Notes: a model not told the origin generated them from the letters alone. A DNA stretch of 64,000 bases from an uncultured Paracoccaceae bacterium (GCA_937864535.1 CALMJS010000022.1:1-64000); one strand, 5' to 3'; positions 27,364-36,918 are shown, counted from the stretch's first letter. A program made the numbers and translations.

Positions 27364-28344
27364 TTATCGCGTGTAGGCCGACAGGAACTCGGCGCCGGTT
27401 GCGCCCGCAGCCGCTGCGGCACCGTCGACGATTGTGGCAAACTGCGCCTCCAGCCCGGCGATCTGATCTGCGGTCATGGTCACAATGGTGACGCCTGCAT
27501 CCACCATATACTGGCGGCTCTCGGCCTCGGCCGCGTCCCACATGGCCCCGAACCATTCAGCCCGATCCGGACCGGTCGTGTCGGTGATGATCTGCTGCTG
27601 CTCTGGCGTCAGACGATCCCATGCCGCATCCGACATCACCAAGGCAAAGGTGGCCGAGGCCATCCCCGGTTCCAGAGAGTATTTGGTCACCGGGGCCAGA
27701 TCGAATGCCTTGGTCGCCTCGAACGGGAAGGATGCGCCATCGACGACGCCCTTGCCCATCGCATCGGCGGTTTCCGCGGGCGGAACCGGAACCGGCGAGG
27801 CGCCTAGGCTCTCGATAATCTGCTGCCAGACGGTGCCGGCATAACGGATGCGCAGGCCCGACAGGCCGGTCAGGTCGGTTGGATCGACCTTGGCAAAGTG
27901 CATTTTCAGCGGCGGCGTGACCGCCATCCACAGGATATGGGTGCCCGCATGTTCATCGGCCAGAAATTGCGGCGCGACTTCGGTCAGACGGCGCGACGCG
28001 ATCGCGCTGCTATCGCCAGCGGCGGGATGGGTCAGCGGCAGACCCGCCAGTTCGGACAACGGAAAACGGCCCGGTGTGGCCGAGTGCAGGATGATCGCGA
28101 TATCCGCGCCACCGGATTTCACCAGATCGAACTGGCGCGGCGGCGGTGCCAATTGCGCGGCGGGGTACATTTCGATCTGCAACTCTCCGCCAGAGGCTTC
28201 GGCGATCTCGGCGCCCCATGCCTCGATTGCCCTGTTAAACGTGTGCATCGGCGGCAGATAGCTGCTGACCTTTAGGGTTTCAGCAGACAAGGCTGCTCCG
28301 TTCACGGCCAAGGCGGCCGCGGCAACAGTGGTCCAAAGTTTCAT
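27364..28344 (-). CDS. dctP: TRAP transporter periplasmic binding protein (DctP family)
   Basis: The 326-residue protein has a signal peptide (MKLWTTVAAAALAVNGAALSA) and a DctP fold with the family arginine in GLSGLRIRYAGTVWQ, which binds a carboxylate. The ligand is unknown; the downstream dehydrogenase and decarboxylase suggest a hydroxy or aromatic acid. ATG 28344 is preceded by AGGGAGTAGGAAAA. Confidence 0.9.
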   Translation of the reverse strand: MKLWTTVAAAALAVNGAALSAETLKVSSYLPPMHTFNRAIEAWGAEIAEASGGELQIEMYPAAQLAPPPRQFDLVKSGGADIAIILHSATPGRFPLSELAGLPLTHPAAGDSSAIASRRLTEVAPQFLADEHAGTHILWMAVTPPLKMHFAKVDPTDLTGLSGLRIRYAGTVWQQIIESLGASPVPVPPAETADAMGKGVVDGASFPFEATKAFDLAPVTKYSLEPGMASATFALVMSDAAWDRLTPEQQQIITDTTGPDRAEWFGAMWDAAEAESRQYMVDAGVTIVTMTADQIAGLEAQFATIVDGAAAAAGATGAEFLSAYTR

Positions 28345-28361
28345 TTTTCCTACTCCCTGTT

Positions 28362-28406
28362 TGCCCGAGCCATACGGGCATGTGTCCCCAGAGCCCTCTC
28401 TCTGGG
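28362..28406 (-). other. Two hairpins between the BKACE gene and dctP
   Basis: TGCCCG/CGGGCA (28362-28367 and 28375-28380) and CCCAGAG/CTCTGGG (28387-28393 and 28400-28406) are perfect short stems in the 73-base gap. Neither has a clear T run on the minus strand. They may partly end the Liv/BKACE transcript or process it ahead of dctP. Confidence 0.45.
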
Positions 28407-28417
28407 CCCGAATGGGG

Positions 28418-29347
28418 TTAGAACCCCACCTTATCCCCGCCCTTCAGGCCAAGGATTTCCCGCGCCTCATCGGGGGTCGCGACCTCGCACCCCAGATCTT
28501 CGACGATGCGGCGAATTTTCTGCACTTGCTGCGCGTTGCTCTCGGCCAGTTTGCCACGGCTGATGAACAGGCTGTCCTCTAGCCCGACGCGGACGTTGCC
28601 GCCCATCTGGCTGGCGGTGGTGGCCAACGACATCTGCGCGCCCCCGGCCCCCAACACGGACCAGCGATAATCGTCCCCGAACAGACGGTCGGCGGTGCGC
28701 TTCATGAAAATCAGGTTGTCCACCTCGGCGCCGATCCCGCCAAGGATGCCAAAGATGAACTGGATAAAGATCGGCGCCTTGAACAGGCCGATATCCATAC
28801 AGAACTTTAGGTTATAGAGATGGCCGACATCATAGCATTCATGTTCGAACTTGATCCCGTGCGGGGCCAGCTGGGTGGCGGCGTTCTTGATATCGGCAAA
28901 GGTATTGCGGAAGATGTAGGTGTCTGAATTTTCGACATAGTCCTTTTCCCAGTCGAACTTCCAATCCTGATAGCGCCCCGCCAGCGGATGAAAACTGAAG
29001 TTCATCGACCCCATGTTCATCGAGCACATTTCCGGCGAGAACCGCAGCGCCGGGGCGATACGTTCCTCAATCGTGTTCTTCAGACTACCCCCGGTCGAGA
29101 TATTGATGACCGCGTCAGTGGCCTGTTTCACCCGCGGCAGGAACGCCGCAAAGGTTTCGGGGTCGATGCTGACGCCGCCATCGGTCGGGCGCCGTGCGTG
29201 CAGGTGCAGGATGGATGCCCCCGCTTCGGCCGCCGCGATGGCCTGACCGGCGATATCGTCCGGCGTATAGGGCAGCGCGTCCGACATGGTCGGCGTGTGG
29301 ATCGCGCCGGTGATGGCGCAGGTGATGATGGTCTTTTGCTTGGCCAT
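28418..29347 (-). CDS. Beta-keto acid cleavage enzyme (BKACE / DUF849 family)
   Basis: BKACE enzymes condense a beta-keto acid with acetyl-CoA and split it into acetoacetate and a CoA ester. The 309-residue TIM barrel has the zinc site HLH (48-50) in ILHLHARRP, ISTGG, and SVLGAGG. ATG 29347 is two bases downstream of the livM stop. With a 3-hydroxyacyl-CoA-dehydrogenase-like gene in the same run, the natural substrate could be a 3-keto acid made by that enzyme, as in carnitine breakdown, but the substrate cannot be read from sequence. Confidence 0.88.
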   Translation of the reverse strand: MAKQKTIITCAITGAIHTPTMSDALPYTPDDIAGQAIAAAEAGASILHLHARRPTDGGVSIDPETFAAFLPRVKQATDAVINISTGGSLKNTIEERIAPALRFSPEMCSMNMGSMNFSFHPLAGRYQDWKFDWEKDYVENSDTYIFRNTFADIKNAATQLAPHGIKFEHECYDVGHLYNLKFCMDIGLFKAPIFIQFIFGILGGIGAEVDNLIFMKRTADRLFGDDYRWSVLGAGGAQMSLATTASQMGGNVRVGLEDSLFISRGKLAESNAQQVQKIRRIVEDLGCEVATPDEAREILGLKGGDKVGF

Positions 29348-29349
29348 GA

Positions 29350-30354
29350 TTAGTCTCCTTGGCCCATGACGCGGCGGGATAGCGGGAACAGTTCCAGTCC
29401 GCGTTTGCCGCGCACCAGTCCCCACAGGCCCTTGGGCGCCCTGAGCATGATGATGATTGCCACCGCGCCCAGCGCGATGAGGTAGGTCGTGCCCAGATCA
29501 GCGAGCGTTTCGCGCAGGGCAAAGAACACGAGCGTGCCGATGATCGGGCCCTCAACGGTGCCGATCCCGCCGATCACAACGATAAAGATGACAAAGGCCG
29601 TCCAGTCGTTCGCGCTAAAGGCCGCGTCGGGCGAAATCCGCAGTTTTTGCAGGAAAATCAGCGCCCCGACGAGGGATGTCAGGGCCGCCGTGGCCACATA
29701 GACCGTGAACTTGGTCCGCCAGATGTCGATGCCCAGCGATTTGGCAGCCAGTTCATTGTCGCGGATCGCGGTCAAAGCCACGCCCTGCCGGGACCGTAGC
29801 AAGAGGAACACCGCGCCAACCACAGCCACCGCCACGCCCAGCGCCAGCCAGTAGGCGACCGCTTCGCGCTGATCGCGTCCCTCGGCGAGTTGCTTGACGA
29901 TGGCCGAGGGAAGCGAAGACCCCGAACCACCGCCAAGCGCTGCCACCTGAGCGAACGACAGGCGGAAGACTTCGGCCACGACCCATGTGCCAATGGCGAA
30001 ATAGGCGCCGCGCAGGCGGAAGATCAGCACCGCAACAGGGGCGGAAATCACCGCGCCCAACACAAAAACGATGGGCAGCGCCGCCAGCGGCGACAGCCCC
30101 CAGAGCATCGTTGCCGCAAAGAATCCATATCCGCCCAAGCCGACAAAGGCCTGCTGGCCCACCGAAACGAGGCCCGCATAGCCAGCAAGCAGGTTCCACA
30201 GCGTCGCCAGCGATAGATACAGGAACACTTCACCCAGCAGGCGCAGCTCGGCGCGGCCCGCCCAGTACGGCGCGGCGGCCATCAGGACAACAATCAACAG
30301 CAGCACGGTCATCGCCGCACGCGACAGCGGGGTGGAACGGGATACGGTCTGCAT
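29350..30354 (-). CDS. livM: Branched-chain amino acid-type ABC transporter permease LivM
   Basis: The 334-residue membrane protein carries LivM features: AGYAGLVSVGQQAFVGLGGYGFF and RDNELAAKSLGIDIWRTKF. It forms the channel with LivH. Its ATG shares one base with the livH stop (TAATG). Liv systems in alphaproteobacteria carry many carboxylates, so amino acid transport is not assured. Confidence 0.9.
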   Translation of the reverse strand: MQTVSRSTPLSRAAMTVLLLIVVLMAAAPYWAGRAELRLLGEVFLYLSLATLWNLLAGYAGLVSVGQQAFVGLGGYGFFAATMLWGLSPLAALPIVFVLGAVISAPVAVLIFRLRGAYFAIGTWVVAEVFRLSFAQVAALGGGSGSSLPSAIVKQLAEGRDQREAVAYWLALGVAVAVVGAVFLLLRSRQGVALTAIRDNELAAKSLGIDIWRTKFTVYVATAALTSLVGALIFLQKLRISPDAAFSANDWTAFVIFIVVIGGIGTVEGPIIGTLVFFALRETLADLGTTYLIALGAVAIIIMLRAPKGLWGLVRGKRGLELFPLSRRVMGQGD

Positions 30355-31214
30355 TAGTCCATCCTCGGGAAAAGGCCACGCGGACGCACGGCAAGGATCA
30401 GAAGGAATACGATGTGGCCTGCAAGGATCTGGAAACCGGGGTGGATTTTTGCGCCAACCGTCTGCGCCACGCCAAGGATCACGCCACCGGCCAGAGTGCC
30501 CCAGAGGTTCCCCAAGCCGCCGATAATCACCGCCTCGAACCCGAAAATCAGGCGGGTGCCACCGACCGCAGGGTCAAACGAGGTCCGCATGCCCAGAAAC
30601 ACGCCTGCCAGCGCCGTCACCGCGAGGCAGATCGCCATCGCCAGACCAAACACATGGGCACGGTTCAGGCCCATCAGCTGCGCGATGTCCTGCCGATCCG
30701 AGGTGGCGCGGAATGCTCGCCCCAGCGCGGTGTGATAGAACATCCATTGCAGCAGGCCGATGACGCCGACAGCGGCGGCGAACACGATCACCGGCATGAT
30801 GCCCACGGTCAGCGGTCCGAGCGGCACGCTGGCGGTTTCGATGGCTCCGGCGTTCAATTTCTGCGGATCAGCGGTATAGACGGTCAAGAGCGCGTTCTGG
30901 ATGATGACCGACAGGCCGAATGTGACGAGGAGCGGCGGCAGGATATCGTCGCCCATGGTGCGGTTAAGGACCAGCCGTTGCAATGCGTAGCCAATCGCGG
31001 CCATCAGCGGCACAACGATCACCAGCGCCAGCATCGGGTTCAGACCCAGCCCCACCGCTACCGTCAGTGCGAGGTAAGCCGACAGGACGATCAGATCGCC
31101 ATGCGCAATGTTCACCAAGCGCATCACGCCGAAAATCAGGCTCAGCCCTGCGGCGAACATCGCATAGAGCCCGCCTAGCAAAGTGCCTTGGAGAATTGCG
31201 TTCAGCCAATCCAT
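30354..31214 (-). CDS. livH: Branched-chain amino acid-type ABC transporter permease LivH
   Basis: The 286-residue protein has about eight hydrophobic segments and the LivH start pattern GTLLGGLYAMFAAGLSLIFGVMRLVNIAHGD, plus RATSDRQDIAQLMG. The gene follows livF by one base. Confidence 0.9.
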   Translation of the reverse strand: MDWLNAILQGTLLGGLYAMFAAGLSLIFGVMRLVNIAHGDLIVLSAYLALTVAVGLGLNPMLALVIVVPLMAAIGYALQRLVLNRTMGDDILPPLLVTFGLSVIIQNALLTVYTADPQKLNAGAIETASVPLGPLTVGIMPVIVFAAAVGVIGLLQWMFYHTALGRAFRATSDRQDIAQLMGLNRAHVFGLAMAICLAVTALAGVFLGMRTSFDPAVGGTRLIFGFEAVIIGGLGNLWGTLAGGVILGVAQTVGAKIHPGFQILAGHIVFLLILAVRPRGLFPRMD

Positions 31215-31215
31215 G

Positions 31216-31917
31216 TCAGACTCCGAAATAGGCGCGGGAAATGGCGTCGCGGGTCACGTCGCCGGACTTGCCGGACAGGGACACGCGCCCCTCTTGCAGG
31301 CAGATGACGCGCGACGACACCGACAGCGCCTTGGCGATGTCCTGTTCGACGACGATGGCGGTCAGGCCTTCGCCAACGATGCCGGGCAGCGCCTCATAGA
31401 TCTGGCGGATGATGACAGGGGCGAGGCCAAGGCTGATCTCGTCCATCATCAGCAGATCGGGGTTCGACATCAGCGCGCGGCCGATCGCGACCATCTGCTG
31501 TTGCCCACCCGACAGCGCGGTTGCAGGCACGTTGCGGCGTTCCTCGAGGATCGGGAACAGGTCATAGAGACGACGCAGGTTCCACGGCCCCTTGCGGCCC
31601 ATCTGTCCGCCGATGATCAGGTTTTCCTCGACCGACAGGGACTGGAACAACAAACGGCCTTCGGGAACCAGCGCGACCCCTTGGGCGGCGACCTGATCGG
31701 CCCGCAGCGCCCCGATGGCATTGCCGCGATAGCGCACCATATCAGCCCCGTTGCGGATCAGGCCCGAGATTGACCGCATCAGCGTGGTTTTCCCCGCGCC
31801 GTTCGCGCCGATCACGGCCACGACCTCTCCGGCAGAGACGGTCATATCCACACCATAGAGCGCCTGAAAGTCGCCATAACGGGCATCGAGCCCCTTGATT
31901 TCCAATAGCTCAGGCAT
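31216..31917 (-). CDS. livF: Branched-chain amino acid-type ABC transporter ATPase LivF
   Basis: The 233-residue ATPase shows Walker A GANGAGKTTL, signature ALSGGQQQMVAIGRAL and Walker B LLMMDEISLGLAP, the LivF form. It overlaps livG by eight bases. Confidence 0.93.
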   Translation of the reverse strand: MPELLEIKGLDARYGDFQALYGVDMTVSAGEVVAVIGANGAGKTTLMRSISGLIRNGADMVRYRGNAIGALRADQVAAQGVALVPEGRLLFQSLSVEENLIIGGQMGRKGPWNLRRLYDLFPILEERRNVPATALSGGQQQMVAIGRALMSNPDLLMMDEISLGLAPVIIRQIYEALPGIVGEGLTAIVVEQDIAKALSVSSRVICLQEGRVSLSGKSGDVTRDAISRAYFGV

Positions 31918-32638
31918 CGGCTTCGATCCCCAGAAAAATCTCTTTGACTTCGCGGCTGTCCATGATCGTGCGGGGGTCGCCCTCGGCGATCTTCTTGCCG
32001 AAATCGATCACGATAAGGCGGTCCACCACGGCCAAGAGCGCATGCACCACATGTTCGATCCAGACGATACTGATGCCGGTTTCGCGCAACCCCTTGATCG
32101 TTTCGATCAGCGAGTGGCATTCGCTTTCGGTCAGCCCACCTGCGATTTCATCCAGCAACAGAACCCGAGGCTTGGCACACATCGCCCGCGCCAGTTCCAG
32201 CCGTTTGCGGTCCAGCAGCGGCAGCCCGCCGGCCATCACGTTTGCCTTTTTCATCAGGCCGGTCTGCTTGAGGACCGTCAGGCAGGTCCGCTCGGCCTCG
32301 GCCCCCGACAGCCCTGCCCCTTGGGTCGCGGCGACATAAGCGTTTTCATAAATCGTCATGCCGCCAAAGGGTTGCGGCACCTGAAAGCTGCGCGCGATCC
32401 CGGCGCGGCAGCGGCGGGCGGCGGACCAGCCGGTGATATCCTGCCCGTCCAGCCGGATCGTGCCCGAATCCAAGGGCAGCGTTCCAGTGACAAGGTTGAA
32501 CATCGACGTCTTGCCCGCCCCGTTCGGGCCAAGGACGCCCAGAGCCTCGCCCTGTTTCAGGGTCCAGCTCTGGTCATCCGCGACGACAACCGCCCCGAAG
32601 GCTTTCTGTACGCCGGAAAGTTCCAGAATGGTTGTCAT
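31910..32638 (-). CDS. livG: Branched-chain amino acid-type ABC transporter ATPase LivG
   Basis: The 242-residue ATPase has Walker A GPNGAGKTSMFN, Walker B RVLLLDEIAGGLTE and the LivG-type H-loop WIEHVVHALL. The signature region reads GGLPLLDRKRLELARAM, a relaxed version of LSGGQ: the serine and Gln positions differ. It starts six bases after the binding-protein gene. Confidence 0.9.
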   Translation of the reverse strand: MTTILELSGVQKAFGAVVVADDQSWTLKQGEALGVLGPNGAGKTSMFNLVTGTLPLDSGTIRLDGQDITGWSAARRCRAGIARSFQVPQPFGGMTIYENAYVAATQGAGLSGAEAERTCLTVLKQTGLMKKANVMAGGLPLLDRKRLELARAMCAKPRVLLLDEIAGGLTESECHSLIETIKGLRETGISIVWIEHVVHALLAVVDRLIVIDFGKKIAEGDPRTIMDSREVKEIFLGIEADA

Positions 32639-32644
32639 CGTGCC

Positions 32645-33910
32645 TTAGCCCAGCAGTTGCAGTTCGCCCGTCGTCGGAATTTCCGGCGCGGTGGCGTTCG
32701 AGACGATCTTGAGCTCGATACCGTCGCCGTCGCGCTGCCACTGACCGGCAACCAATGGGGTCTTGGTGACGTTCCTGACCGGACCATTGGCCCAGTTCAC
32801 CGGACCGACGATGGTGTTGATGTTGGTGGCGGCGATCGCTTCGGTGATGGCCATCGGGTCCTCGAGGTCGGCGGCGCGGGCGACCACATCGGCGACCACT
32901 TCGAACAGCGCATGTTTGAACCCGATCGGCTGTGTCCAAGGACGACCTGTGGCAGCGGTATAGCCATTGGCCAGATCCCCCGCCGATGCGCCGGTCAGCG
33001 AGGACGCGAACGGATGGTTCGGCGACCACCAGACCTCGGACGACAGACCGATGCCGCGATCACCCAGACCCTGGATGACCGAGGGGAACAACAGCGCCTT
33101 GCCAATCGTGACGATCTTGGGGTTAAAGCCCTGCTGCGCGGCCTGCGCCCAGAAGGTTCCGAAATCGGGCGGGATCATGTTGCCGGTGACGATCTCGCAA
33201 CCGGCGGCCTTGAACGCGTTGATCTGGTTCGAGAAATCGTCGGTCATCGGTTGATAGCGACCCGGATCGATCAGGTTGTATCCGGCTGCTGCCAGCGGCT
33301 TGGGCAGACCCAGTTCCGCATCGCCCCACGCGTTACCGTCCGCATCGTTCGGGAACAGACCGCCCACGGTCTTGCCGACGCCGGAGGCATCCCACATCGA
33401 CAGGAACGCGCCGATCACATCCTCCAGCCCCCAGAAGAAGTGGTAGGTGTTGGCGAACCCTTCGGCAGGGTTGCCGCCACGGCCAAAGAAATACGGCTGC
33501 CACGGGCAATCGGTGGTGATGCAGGGCACTTCGTTCAGTTCGGCCTGATCGGACACGGGGTTCACGGTGTCGGGCGTCGATGCGGCGACGATGATGTCCA
33601 CCTCGTCCGACAGGATCAGTTCGCTGGCTACCTCGGCGGCGCGGTTCGGGTTCGACTGGCTATCTTTTGAGATGATCTCGATCTGCCAGGTTTTACCGTT
33701 GTTTTCGATGCCCGCACCGAATTTTTCGGTGATGGCCTGCAGGATGTAATCATCGGCCTCTGCAAAGCCGGCCAGCGGGCCGGTGCGCGGGCTGACGTGC
33801 CCGACGCGGATCACAGGCGTATCGGCGTAGGCGCGGGTTGATGTCAGAATGGCGGGCGTGGCCAGAAAACTAGCGGTTCCACGCAGGAAATGTCGGCGAT
33901 TGATAGTCAT
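32645..33910 (-). CDS. Liv-type ABC transporter periplasmic binding protein, TAT-exported
   Basis: The 421-residue protein starts with a twin-arginine signal (NRRHFLRGTASFL, cleavage near TRAYA) and has a type-I periplasmic-binding fold of the LivK/amide-binding group (HVSPRTGPLAGFAEADDY). It feeds the LivGFHM complex encoded after it. The ligand is unknown but should be the starting compound of the linked cyclase/SDR/BKACE genes. Confidence 0.88.
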   Translation of the reverse strand: MTINRRHFLRGTASFLATPAILTSTRAYADTPVIRVGHVSPRTGPLAGFAEADDYILQAITEKFGAGIENNGKTWQIEIISKDSQSNPNRAAEVASELILSDEVDIIVAASTPDTVNPVSDQAELNEVPCITTDCPWQPYFFGRGGNPAEGFANTYHFFWGLEDVIGAFLSMWDASGVGKTVGGLFPNDADGNAWGDAELGLPKPLAAAGYNLIDPGRYQPMTDDFSNQINAFKAAGCEIVTGNMIPPDFGTFWAQAAQQGFNPKIVTIGKALLFPSVIQGLGDRGIGLSSEVWWSPNHPFASSLTGASAGDLANGYTAATGRPWTQPIGFKHALFEVVADVVARAADLEDPMAITEAIAATNINTIVGPVNWANGPVRNVTKTPLVAGQWQRDGDGIELKIVSNATAPEIPTTGELQLLG

Positions 33911-33955
33911 GGGGTCCTCCTCCCTGATGCACGATTGCCCCTCGTGCGCGGGGTC

Positions 33956-34882
33956 CTAATCTTTCAGTATGGTTTCCAGTTTGCGCAGATGGGTCGTGAC
34001 ACGGTTGCGGACCTTGGCGGCCTCTTCGGGTGTCCAGTCACGGAACCCCTGCCCCGATTTCATCCCCAGCCGACCTTCGGCAACCAGCCGTTCCAGGTAG
34101 GGCGACGGCGCGCCGCGATCCTCGAGGTCGGCCAGAACGGTGTTATGGATATCGAGCGTCAGATCGGTGCCGACCAGATCGGCGTTTTCCAACGGGCCAA
34201 GCACCGACAGACGACGGCCAAAGCAGGATTTCACAACCGTATCGACGCTTTCGGCATCGCAAATCCCGCGTTCCACCAGCGAAATCGCCTCGCGCCAGAG
34301 CGCATGTTGCAGGCGGTTGCCGATGAAGCCGGGGACGTCTTTTTCGACCCTGACAGGCGTTTTGCCCGCATCGGCCAACAGCGCGACCATCTGGTCCATC
34401 GCGGCGGCGTCGGTCCATTCGGTGCGGATCACCTCGACCAGCGGGATCATATGCGGCGGGTTCCACCAATGGGTGCCCAAGGCGCGGTGTTTCAGCCGCA
34501 GTCCCTGCATGATCTGCGTGATCGGCATGACGCTGGTGTTCGACGCAAGGATCGCGGTTTCGGGAGCGTGCGCCTCGACCTCGGCAAAGATCGCCTGTTT
34601 CAGGGTCAGCTTTTCCGGCGCGGCCTCGAACACGGCAAAGGCATTCTGGACGGCACCTTGAATGTTGTCGAAAATCTCGATCTTTTTCAGGATTTTGACG
34701 ATGCGATCGTCATCTTCACCCATCAGGCGCAGGCTCTCGGTCACCCGCTGCGGCAGGGCGGCGCGGGCCTCTGGCATGGGGTCGGTGATCGCCACGTACT
34801 GGCCTGCGCGGGCCAGAGTGAGCGCGATCCCGTGGCCCATCAGCCCCGCCCCGATCACCGCGATTTGCAGGTTCTTGTTCAT
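33956..34882 (-). CDS. 3-hydroxyacyl-CoA dehydrogenase-family oxidoreductase
   Basis: The 308-residue protein has the N-terminal NAD loop IGAGLMGHGIAL and the family block ASNTSVMPITQI / GTHWWNPPHMIPLVEVI, plus a C-terminal dimerisation part. Single-domain members of this length oxidise 3-hydroxyacids such as L-gulonate or carnitine, or 3-hydroxyacyl-CoA. Here it would make the beta-keto acid cleaved by the BKACE enzyme. There is no fused thioesterase domain, unlike many carnitine dehydrogenases. Confidence 0.82.
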   Translation of the reverse strand: MNKNLQIAVIGAGLMGHGIALTLARAGQYVAITDPMPEARAALPQRVTESLRLMGEDDDRIVKILKKIEIFDNIQGAVQNAFAVFEAAPEKLTLKQAIFAEVEAHAPETAILASNTSVMPITQIMQGLRLKHRALGTHWWNPPHMIPLVEVIRTEWTDAAAMDQMVALLADAGKTPVRVEKDVPGFIGNRLQHALWREAISLVERGICDAESVDTVVKSCFGRRLSVLGPLENADLVGTDLTLDIHNTVLADLEDRGAPSPYLERLVAEGRLGMKSGQGFRDWTPEEAAKVRNRVTTHLRKLETILKD

Positions 34883-34885
34883 CGA

Positions 34886-35680
34886 TCAGCCCGCCGTGTA
34901 GCCGCCATCGGCATATAGAATGTGGCCGGTGTAGAAATCCGATGCCTTGGACGACAGGAACAGCAGCGGCCCCGCCAGATCCTCGGGTTCGCCCAGTCGG
35001 CCCTTGGGCACGCGGGCGAGGAAGCCGTTGCGCACCTTTTCCGCCTCGGGGGTTTCCTCGAACATCCACGCGGTCAGCGGGCTGCGGAACACGGTCGGCG
35101 CAATCGCGTTGACGGTGATGCCGGTCGGTCCCAGCTCACAGCCCAGCGCCTTGACGATGCCGTCGGTCGCCGCCTTGGACGCGCAATAGGCGGTGTAGCC
35201 GTTGGGGTGCCCCAGCAGACCACGGGCAGAGGACACCAGAACGATCTTGCCGCCTGTGCCCTGCGCCTTCATCTGTTTCGTCGCCGCACGCGCGAGCAGC
35301 CACGACTGTGTGACGTTGGCGTCCATCACCGTCAGGAACGTCTCGGGGGACATCTCATCGATCTTGGCGACCTTGTTCATGCCCGAAGCCACGACAAGGA
35401 TATCCAGCGCGCCATAGGCGGCGACGGCCTTGGCGACCAGATCGTCAACTGCGGCCTCGCTGTCCGGGCGACAGTTCACCTCGGTCACATCGGCACCACC
35501 AGCGCGGCATTCACCGGCGATCTCTGCCAGAGCAGCGGCGTTGCCGGCAGCCAGAACCACTTTGCAACCGGCCCCGGCCAGAATACGGGCGGCGACCATG
35601 CCAAAGGCACCCGAAGCGCCCGTAATCAGCGCGACCTTGCCGCGCACATCGAACATGGAAACAGGATTATCCAGCATCAT
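34886..35680 (-). CDS. Short-chain dehydrogenase/reductase
   Basis: The 264-residue classical SDR shows TGASGAFG for NAD(P), VSSARG and the active site YTAYCASK (Tyr and Lys). It starts at ATG 35680, overlapping the cupin stop (ATGA); a second ATG three bases later is equally possible. It is presumably one of two oxidations in this pathway, but the substrate is unknown. Confidence 0.87.
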   Translation of the reverse strand: MMLDNPVSMFDVRGKVALITGASGAFGMVAARILAGAGCKVVLAAGNAAALAEIAGECRAGGADVTEVNCRPDSEAAVDDLVAKAVAAYGALDILVVASGMNKVAKIDEMSPETFLTVMDANVTQSWLLARAATKQMKAQGTGGKIVLVSSARGLLGHPNGYTAYCASKAATDGIVKALGCELGPTGITVNAIAPTVFRSPLTAWMFEETPEAEKVRNGFLARVPKGRLGEPEDLAGPLLFLSSKASDFYTGHILYADGGYTAG

Positions 35681-36024
35681 TTCGCCTTTGTCGGATATGG
35701 GATGACGACCAGCATCGAACAGACATGGTTCGAGCGGTTCTCGATCTTGCGCACTTCGCCGGGGGCGATGGTGCAGCTATCGTATTTGCCCAGCACGGTT
35801 TCCTGCCCGTCGATGATGACGGTCATTTCCCCCTCCAGCACCACATAGACCTTTTCGAACGGCGTGCTGTCAGGACCTGCCCCGCCGCCCGGCAGAAACT
35901 GCGACAGGCCGATCCACTGGTTTTCCGGGCCGCCCGGTTCGAACCCCTGCAGACGCAGCCCGACCACGCCAAAGTGGTTCGGGGCCTCGTAGGGCTGTGC
36001 GTCGCCAAAACGTTTAAGATGCAT
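35677..36024 (-). CDS. Small single-domain cupin protein
   Basis: At 115 residues this is one cupin barrel (VYVVLEGEMTVIIDG, then LGKYDSCTIAPGEVRKIENRS). The usual first-motif histidine pair is not present (FEKVYVVLEGE), so metal-dependent catalysis is doubtful; it may bind a metabolite. It is coupled to the SDR gene. Confidence 0.8.
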   Translation of the reverse strand: MHLKRFGDAQPYEAPNHFGVVGLRLQGFEPGGPENQWIGLSQFLPGGGAGPDSTPFEKVYVVLEGEMTVIIDGQETVLGKYDSCTIAPGEVRKIENRSNHVCSMLVVIPYPTKAK

Positions 36025-36081
36025 AGCGTCCTCCTTGAAAAATGCGGGCCACCCTGCACTGGCAGCCCGCAGGGAGAGATC

Positions 36082-36918
36082 CTAGAAAGCCTCGCCGGCC
36101 TCGATGCGGTACTGCTGACCCTTGTCGATCATCGCGACCAGACGGACGATACAGCCGTCGCCGCGATCCCAGTTCCACGGGAAGAACGCAAAGGTGCAGC
36201 GCTTGCCGGTGACGGCATCCAGATCGCCGCCCACGTTTTCGATGCCCATGATGCCGTTCTTGAACAGGATGTTGTGGACCGGCTCCCAATCCGGGAAGTC
36301 GTCTTTCCAGTCACGACCGCCGGACCATTCCTTGTATTCTTCGGCAAGGTGCGGAAGCAGCGGGCCATTGCGCTGCGGACCGATCGCGGTCGCCAGCGGG
36401 TGGTCGTTGGCTTGGGTGTCGTGGCCGACGACTTTGACGCCCTTTTCCACCATCCATTCGCCAGCCGACGCGACAAAGCCGGGGCAATAGGCGAAATAGT
36501 CGCCGTCTTCGTACTGCTTGTGCCAGCCGGTGTTGATGATCAGCACGTCGCCCTTGCGGATCGCGTGACCGCAAGCCTTTTCCAGATCGTCACCGGTGAT
36601 CGGTTCCCATTTTTTCTTGGGCAGGCTGACAACCAGACCAGAGCCAAAGAAATGCGGCAGCGGCACTTCGTCGATGAACGGAGTGCCCTGCACCACGTGC
36701 GCCGGAGCGTCGATGTGGGTCGTGGCGTGCATCGTGGTCGTGATGCGCTGCGACAGCACGCCGGATTTGGCCATATAGTGGATACGTTCGATCTTGGTAT
36801 CTTCGAAATAGGGCCAGTTGGGGTTCTGGAAACCAAAGCGATGGGACAGGTTATAGAACTCGATCCCCATCGAGTTGTCGGTGTTTCCTTCGAATTCGAT
36901 CCCGCGGATCTTGACCAT
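36082..36918 (-). CDS. Cyclase-family metal hydrolase (kynurenine formamidase / isatin hydrolase-like)
   Basis: The 278-residue protein has the PF04199 metal motif HATTHIDAPAH (His64, His68, Asp70, His74), which binds Mn or Zn. Family members hydrolyse formamides, cyclic imides, isatin or lactones. ATG 36918 has GGAGGAG upstream. As first gene of the leftward operon divergent from an IclR regulator, it may open a ring in the imported compound. Substrate unknown. Confidence 0.83.
   Translation of the reverse strand: MVKIRGIEFEGNTDNSMGIEFYNLSHRFGFQNPNWPYFEDTKIERIHYMAKSGVLSQRITTTMHATTHIDAPAHVVQGTPFIDEVPLPHFFGSGLVVSLPKKKWEPITGDDLEKACGHAIRKGDVLIINTGWHKQYEDGDYFAYCPGFVASAGEWMVEKGVKVVGHDTQANDHPLATAIGPQRNGPLLPHLAEEYKEWSGGRDWKDDFPDWEPVHNILFKNGIMGIENVGGDLDAVTGKRCTFAFFPWNWDRGDGCIVRLVAMIDKGQQYRIEAGEAF

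Noticed and set aside
31895-33670. Long plus-strand ORF of 591 codons over livG and the Liv binding protein
   Set aside because: Antisense shadow caused by high GC; the opposite strand carries full family motifs and a TAT signal.
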